Origin: an uncultured Verrucomicrobiae bacterium | GTDB taxonomy: Bacteria; Verrucomicrobiota; Verrucomicrobiia; Verrucomicrobiales; DEV007 | Reading direction: 5' to 3' | Assembly: GCA_937898895.1 (NCBI GenBank) | Contig: CALDKL010000028.1 | Location: 1-18,163, forward strand | Length of the DNA: 18,163 nucleotides | Shown: positions 14,578-18,163 of the stretch, piece by piece | Numbering within the stretch: position 1 is the first letter of the stretch | How the letters are laid out: every line of letters starts with the position of its first letter | Notes under the pieces: generated by a model | Seen by the model: the letters and a program-made list of their open reading frames with translations, nothing else | The model's database searches: none | What the model was told of the DNA's origin: nothing | Program-made: the position numbers and the translations under genes

Positions 14578-15510
14578 TCAAAACAGTTCGAAGTCGATGA
14601 GGTCGTCGCCGACGTCGGGTTTCACGGCAGTGTCGCTGTCCGCGTTTTTGGTCACCAGGGTTGCGATGGCTTCGTCCTCGCGGACTTCGCTCACCTTGAC
14701 CCATCCAAGGATCTCGGTGCCGCGGCGGACTGCAAACCGTTGGTCGACTTTCACTCCCTGTCCGGATCCTGCATCGAAAGTCACGATCCCCCAGTCTTTG
14801 TCGTAGCTGGTCACTTTGCCAAGCGAGGGGGCGGAGGTCACCTGGGATCGCATCCGCGAAATCCGGGCCTCCAGTTCGGGATTCCCTCCGGGAGGATTCT
14901 CCACGGCGTTGCGGAGGAAATCGGGCAATTCGGACGTGATGGCGGCATTTCCGCCCGTTGGTTCCGGAGCGGCTCCTGCGGCGGAAATGGCGGCGGATTC
15001 GGAGGCAAGGGGATCGGAGTTACCGGCCAGTTGGTTGAAGCGCTGTTCCGTAGCCGCACCTTGCTGACGGGTTTGAGCGAGCGCCTCTTGCATGCGGACG
15101 ATATCGGGATCTTCCGGAGCGGGAAGGTTCGCCTCCGCCCGCAGCGCATCCGGTGATTGTGGTGCGGGGTTCGGAGAACCGGGGGCGACAGGGGTGGGTC
15201 CTGTTTGGGTTCCGGTCAGATACACGGGATTGCCCTGAGCATCATAGAGCACTGTCGTCCCTGCAGCCGCAGCGGGCGCACCCGGCCTCGATGCAGTCGT
15301 TTCCGCCGAGGTTCCGGGAACACCCGGTACGTTCATGCGTTGCAGGAGCCTGGCTTCCTTGTCCGCATACTCCTTTTCGAGCTTCGAACGGACGGAATCG
15401 CGGTAACTCAGGCCGCCCACCACCAACAGCAGCAAGGCGGCGAGCCCGAGCGCGATCGTCGGCATGTGATTGGTCGATTTCCGTTCCCCGATGACGTCTG
15501 GTTCGATCAT
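14578..15510 (-). CDS. Membrane-anchored protein of unknown function with beta-rich C-terminal domain
   Basis: I do not recognise a named family. From the ATG at 15510 the protein has 310 residues. One hydrophobic helix (about 17-34, TIALGLAALLLLVVGGLSY) follows a short charged N-terminus, so the rest probably faces the periplasm. Residues 41-58 look like a short coiled coil (SKLEKEYADKEARLLQRM). Residues 60-225 are low-complexity, rich in Pro, Ala, Gly and Thr, with a likely helical stretch near 135-162. The C-terminal 80 residues (GKVTSYDKDWGIVTFDAGSG, then GVKVDQRFAVRRG, ILGWVKVSEVREDEAIATLV) resemble the small beta-barrel of FlgT-C/MreC-like domains, with the typical 'G-V-x-x-x-x-x-F-x-V' spacing. 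An ATG-less extension to 15549 is possible but adds nothing. Convergent with the hybrid kinase; role unknown. Confidence 0.7.
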   Translation of the reverse strand: MIEPDVIGERKSTNHMPTIALGLAALLLLVVGGLSYRDSVRSKLEKEYADKEARLLQRMNVPGVPGTSAETTASRPGAPAAAAGTTVLYDAQGNPVYLTGTQTGPTPVAPGSPNPAPQSPDALRAEANLPAPEDPDIVRMQEALAQTRQQGAATEQRFNQLAGNSDPLASESAAISAAGAAPEPTGGNAAITSELPDFLRNAVENPPGGNPELEARISRMRSQVTSAPSLGKVTSYDKDWGIVTFDAGSGQGVKVDQRFAVRRGTEILGWVKVSEVREDEAIATLVTKNADSDTAVKPDVGDDLIDFELF

Positions 15511-15584
15511 GGCAGCGGGAAATCTACCACACCCGACCAGTCGAGCCAATCCCCGACTTCAGGAATTGCCATGTTGCCTGCCCT

Positions 15585-16319
15585 TCACGGGTATCCGGAC
15601 AATGGAAGAAGTCCTGAAGTGCAGAGAAAGTCGCGCAGTGCCAGCTCGCGGTAGAAAGGGCGAGTGAGCCGATGGACCCACTGGTGATCCGGCCACCAAG
15701 CAGGCCATGTCGCCAGCCCGCATTTCTCATACCCCTTCGTCGCAAGACGCCGAGAGGAGCCATCTCCGCAAGGCGCGGCCTGGATTTCCCGCCGGGCTGT
15801 ATGAGAACATACTGTCCAAGGGAAATCCGGACCGGAACGAAGCGGGGACGGGCCGCAGCCAGTCGCAGCAGAAGGGGTATGAGAAAGGCGGGCCAGGCGG
15901 AAGTCCGGAGGGCCCCCGCCTCCGGGCCTCGGCCAGGCCATCGGGAAGTCCAGGCAGATCCGGTTGCGGGCGAGCAGAGTCATCGGTGGCATGGCAGACG
16001 GATCGGTCCATTCGGCTCCTCCTGACGGATTCGTTTCGGCGGGCGCTTCCGCAGCCGGGTCGGTCTCCTCGGGAAGCTCGGCGACGGCTTCATAGAGCAT
16101 CCGGTACGCTTCGGAGAGCTGCCCAAACTCGACTTTGGCAATGCCGTCCCGATGCCGAAAGGTCAACCCGTTTGCATCGGAGCCGATCACAAACACTTCG
16201 TAGTAAGCCCGGCCCCGGAGCGTGGTGAGCCGTTCATGATCGTATCCTCCATCTTGACCCAACCCATCCACCGAGAGGGTCACGGACAGTAGAAGTGGAG
16301 CAAATTTGAGAAACTTCAT
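15585..16319 (-). CDS. Small secreted protein of unknown function carrying an in-frame palindromic insertion
   Basis: The 244-residue product has an N-terminal signal sequence (FLKFAPLLLSVTLSVDG). It is followed by a compact domain, LTTLRGRAYYEVFVIGSDAN and GLTFRHRDGIAKVEFGQL at about 31-68, a pattern I associate with small verrucomicrobial secreted proteins: a 'gene product needed where' segment followed by a T-F-x-H-x-x-G-I-x-K loop. A Pro/Glu-rich linker (82-112) follows. Residues 144-203 correspond to a DNA palindrome and read like non-native sequence (many Cys, Ser, Arg, Pro). The end (204-244, TWPAWWPDHQWV, then FYRELALRDFL) again looks like a real, Trp-rich domain. The frame stays open throughout. 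The ATG at 16319 is preferred over TTG at 16322. The alternative is that the gene really stops being functional after the insert. Function unknown. Confidence 0.62.
   Translation of the reverse strand: MKFLKFAPLLLSVTLSVDGLGQDGGYDHERLTTLRGRAYYEVFVIGSDANGLTFRHRDGIAKVEFGQLSEAYRMLYEAVAELPEETDPAAEAPAETNPSGGAEWTDPSAMPPMTLLARNRICLDFPMAWPRPGGGGPPDFRLARLSHTPSAATGCGPSPLRSGPDFPWTVCSHTARREIQAAPCGDGSSRRLATKGYEKCGLATWPAWWPDHQWVHRLTRPFYRELALRDFLCTSGLLPLSGYP
15711..15898. repeat. Large imperfect palindrome read in frame inside a gene
   Basis: A single dyad centred near 15805 carries nested matched arms. The outer arms 15716-15738 and 15871-15893 match at 22 of 23 positions, with the core TTTCTCATACCCCTTC exact. 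The middle arms GGATTTCCC (15782-15790) and GGGAAATCC (15820-15828) are exact, and the inner arms GTATG/CATAC flank the loop AGAA (15804-15807). The pentamer GCCAG occurs at 15712-15716 and again at 15892-15896, exactly 180 bp apart, as a target duplication would. The unit is 60 codons, so the host frame is kept. No other copy is present in this window. Confidence 0.72.
15891..15951. repeat. Direct repeats and hairpin flanking the palindrome
   Basis: GGCCAGGC followed by GGAAGTCC occurs twice: at 15891-15906 without a gap and at 15931-15951 with a 5-nt gap. Between the copies CCGGAGG (15905-15911) and CCTCCGG (15919-15925) form a perfect 7-bp stem with a 7-nt loop. It directly abuts the large palindrome and may belong to the same element. 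In the protein it gives the paired fragments LDFPMAWP and PDFRLA. Confidence 0.5.
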
Positions 16320-16330
16320 CAATTTTGAGA

Positions 16331-16359
16331 TTCATAAAAGAGTTGCTGGCAGAATCCAA
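16331..16359 (-). promoter_or_regulatory. Candidate promoter of the palindrome-bearing gene, near-leaderless
   Basis: On the minus strand TTGGAT (16359-16354) and TATGAA (16336-16331) are 17 nt apart. The ATG at 16319 begins 11 nt after the -10, so the leader would be only a few nucleotides. The 79-bp divergent gap must also hold the promoter of the thioredoxin-like gene, which I could not assign. Confidence 0.33.
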
Positions 16360-16387
16360 GTAAAATTTCTCGATCACGGGCCTGTCC

Positions 16388-16392
16388 GAGGG
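16388..16392 (+). promoter_or_regulatory. Ribosome binding site that decides the start of the thioredoxin-like gene
   Basis: GAGGG ends 6 nt before the ATG at 16399, a normal Shine-Dalgarno spacing. It is the clearest one in the window and favours this start over the TTG at 16306 or the ATG at 16414. Confidence 0.45.
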
Positions 16393-16398
16393 ATTACC

Positions 16399-17214
16399 AT
16401 GGCTTCTCCGGTCATGACTGAACATTCCCTATCGTTTGTTTCCGACGTGCTTGCCCGTAGTCGAGAAATCCCCGTGTTGGTCGATTTTTGGGCCGACTGG
16501 TGCGGGCCCTGCCTGATGTTTGCCCCGATCCTGGAACGCGCTGCGGCGGAGGCTGCAGGCCATTGGGAGTTGGTGAAGATCAACACCGAGGTCCAACCGG
16601 AGATTGCTCGCGAACAGGGAATCCGCAGCCTCCCCACGCTTCGACTCTTTGTGGACGGAACGGCGGTGGCGGAATCTCTCGGGGTGCTCCCGGAGAGAGA
16701 CTTGCGACGCTGGCTTGCCCGCCACCTGCCCTTGCCCCACGCCGCAGAGGGGAAAGAGGCCTCTGCCTGCCTTGGTCGCGGAGCCTTCCCCGAGGCCGCC
16801 GAAATCGCCGACCGCATTCTCTCGTTGGATTCCGGGAATGAAGAAGCCCTCTGGCTGAAGGCGCAGACTGCTCTCGCGCTCGACCCTGCCCTGGTCTCCG
16901 CGGCACTGAACGCCATTCCTTTCGATTCCCCTTACTCCGAGCGTTGCACTCCACTGCGGGAACTCGCCGCCCTTCTCCTCGAGCCTCCTTTTCCGGGAAG
17001 GGGGGCGGATCAGGCAGCGGCAGCCCTCGGGGCAATCCGCCGCTTCGATTGGACCGCCGCCTGTGAGACTCTCCTGGACCTCCTCGAGACGGATCGTGAT
17101 GGCGGGAGCCAGTTTGCCGCGCGAGCTCTGAAACAGATCTTCCTGTTCCTCGGTCCCCGGCACGAGGTCACGGATCGGTTTCAGCGACGCTTTGCGAGCT
17201 TGCTCTTTTCCTGA
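16399..17214 (+). CDS. Thioredoxin-domain protein with C-terminal helical repeats (CnoX/YbbN-like)
   Basis: A likely cytoplasmic chaperone-redox protein of 271 residues: no signal peptide is seen. The thioredoxin domain (about 8-110) has the classic active site FWADWCGPCLMF with Cys35 and Cys38 and the cis-proline in RSLPTLRLF (Pro79). Residues 115-271 are predicted helical and TPR-like, with the pattern GAFPEAAEIADRILSLDSGNEEALWLKAQTALA typical of the CnoX C-terminal domain. E. coli CnoX lacks the full CxxC; here both cysteines are present, as in the Caulobacter-type proteins, so oxidoreductase activity is plausible. The family shields unfolded proteins and mixed-disulfide-prone cysteines and hands clients to GroEL. 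Divergent from the palindrome-bearing gene and 105 bp ahead of metX; no functional link is implied. Confidence 0.88.
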   Translation: MASPVMTEHSLSFVSDVLARSREIPVLVDFWADWCGPCLMFAPILERAAAEAAGHWELVKINTEVQPEIAREQGIRSLPTLRLFVDGTAVAESLGVLPERDLRRWLARHLPLPHAAEGKEASACLGRGAFPEAAEIADRILSLDSGNEEALWLKAQTALALDPALVSAALNAIPFDSPYSERCTPLRELAALLLEPPFPGRGADQAAAALGAIRRFDWTAACETLLDLLETDRDGGSQFAARALKQIFLFLGPRHEVTDRFQRRFASLLFS

Positions 17215-17319
17215 CAATCGCACATGGCCCTGGCGGATTCTGAATGAGCGGCTCTTATGACAGCCAAAAGGGTGGCGGCTCCGGCACTTGTGGGTTAGCC
17301 TCCCATCCCTGGATGTCGC

Positions 17320-18163
17320 ATGAGTGACCTTGGCACCACAGAAACCCGTTTTGAGACTCTCACGACTCCGGAGGAGCCGTTTCTTTTTCGCAGTGGTGAG
17401 TTTCTCGATCACGTCGAAATCGCCTACGAAACCTACGGCGAACTCAACGGGGATCGGTCAAATGCGATCCTGCTATTCCATGCTTTCTCTGGCAGCCAGC
17501 ATGCCGCCGGGATCAACCCGTCGGTGACCAAGTCGCCGTTTTGGACGCAGGAATGTGTCGAGGGATGGTGGGATCCCTTCATTGGTCCGGGCAAGGCGCT
17601 CGACACGAACCGATATTTCATCCTCTGCGCGAACTACCTTGGCGGTTGCTACGGCTCCACCGGACCCGCGACGGTGAATCCGGCCACGGGAAAGCCCTAC
17701 GGAGCCTCCTTTCCGCACGTCACCGTAGCGGACATCGTTCGCAGCCAGGCTATGCTGCTCGAGCGGCTCGGCATCCAGCGCCTCCTCGCGGTGGTGGGCC
17801 CCTCGACCGGCGGCCTCGGTGCCGTGACCTTCGCAACGACCTATCCCGACCGGGTCCGCCTCGTCATCCCCATTGCTACCGGGGTGAAAACCACGGTGCT
17901 CAACCGGATTATCCTCCTTGAGCAGATCCTCGCAATCGAGAATGACCCGCTCTTCCGCGCCGGGAATTACTACGAGACGGGTGCGCCGGAAACCGGACTC
18001 GGTCTCGCCCGCATGATCAGCCACAAGACCTTTGTCCATCTCGACGCGATTGAACGTCGCGCGGGCAAGGATGTGATCCAGCCCGAGGATCGGTTTTCCT
18101 GGTACCAGGCCCACGACCACGTCGAGAGCTACATGTTGCATCAGGGTAAAAAATTTACGGATC
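17320..18163 (+). CDS. metX: Homoserine O-acyltransferase (MetX family), cut by window edge
   Basis: An alpha/beta-hydrolase acyltransferase that activates homoserine for methionine synthesis, most often by acetyl-CoA. 281 residues are in the window. Family marks: AYETYGELNGD (35-45), LLFHAFSGSQHAAG (51-64, oxyanion region), WWDPFIGPGKALDTNRYFIL (83-102), NYLGGCYGSTGP (105-116), and the nucleophile elbow VVGPSTGGLGAV with Ser162. MetX normally has GGSxGGM here, so the elbow is unusual. Then come IATGVKTT and GLGLARMISHKTF (226-238). The catalytic Asp and His of the C-terminus fall outside. ATG at 17320 is the only start, because an in-frame TAG lies at 17296-17298; no Shine-Dalgarno is visible. 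Acetyl versus succinyl specificity, or a serine-acylating relative, cannot be settled from this part. Confidence 0.88.
   Translation, partial: MSDLGTTETRFETLTTPEEPFLFRSGEFLDHVEIAYETYGELNGDRSNAILLFHAFSGSQHAAGINPSVTKSPFWTQECVEGWWDPFIGPGKALDTNRYFILCANYLGGCYGSTGPATVNPATGKPYGASFPHVTVADIVRSQAMLLERLGIQRLLAVVGPSTGGLGAVTFATTYPDRVRLVIPIATGVKTTVLNRIILLEQILAIENDPLFRAGNYYETGAPETGLGLARMISHKTFVHLDAIERRAGKDVIQPEDRFSWYQAHDHVESYMLHQGKKFTD

Noticed and set aside
17225..17275. SAM-II-like riboswitch tail (GCCAAAAGGG at 17263-17272) upstream of metX
   Set aside because: The 3' tail resembles the end of SAM-II RNAs, but the required long P1 stem is at best 4 bp, the conserved loop is missing, and the AGGG lies about 47 nt before the ATG rather than at the ribosome site.

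Overview
The window is about 18 kb of GC-rich bacterial chromosome that is densely coded on both strands. It most likely comes from Verrucomicrobiota or a close PVC relative. That placement is an inference from three things: a four-gene GldA/GldF/GldG-like plus DUF4340 ABC operon, small secreted proteins of a type common in that phylum, and start codons that mostly lack a Shine-Dalgarno sequence. There is no rRNA, tRNA, transposase, phage gene or CRISPR array.

Left part (1-6455). On the minus strand, reading leftward, are an MsbA/MdlB-type ABC exporter (3350-1455), a small predicted secreted protein (1326-784) and the N-terminal third of a FabF-type ketoacyl-ACP synthase (595-1, cut by the window edge). 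Divergent from the exporter is a NusG-family factor unlinked to secE or rplK, so probably a specialised RfaH-like paralogue. It is followed on the same strand by lysyl-tRNA synthetase lysS. Exodeoxyribonuclease III converges on lysS.

Middle part (6685-12146). One operon holds an ATPase, a permease, a 690-residue GldG-like protein with a membrane anchor at each end, and a DUF4340 protein with a long Pro/Ala/Lys tail. Gaps between its genes are 33 to 47 bp. The four proteins probably form one envelope complex; the substrate is unknown. About 380 bp without a recognisable gene follow, then a soluble hybrid histidine kinase/response regulator with an atypical ATP lid.

Right part (14554-18163). 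A clean hairpin separates the kinase from a convergent membrane-anchored protein of unknown function. Next comes a small secreted-protein gene (16319-15585) that carries a roughly 180-bp imperfect palindrome. The palindrome is read in frame and adds about 60 residues, so it looks like a palindromic repeat inserted into a coding sequence. This is the most unusual signal in the window. Divergent from that gene is a thioredoxin-plus-helical-repeat protein (CnoX/YbbN-like), followed by the start of metX (homoserine O-acyltransferase), cut by the right edge.

Most genes are housekeeping or conserved envelope functions. The points most worth following are the in-frame palindromic element, the Gld-like/DUF4340 transporter, the NusG paralogue divergent from a lipid-exporter-type ABC protein, and the kinase with the altered ATP-lid motifs.
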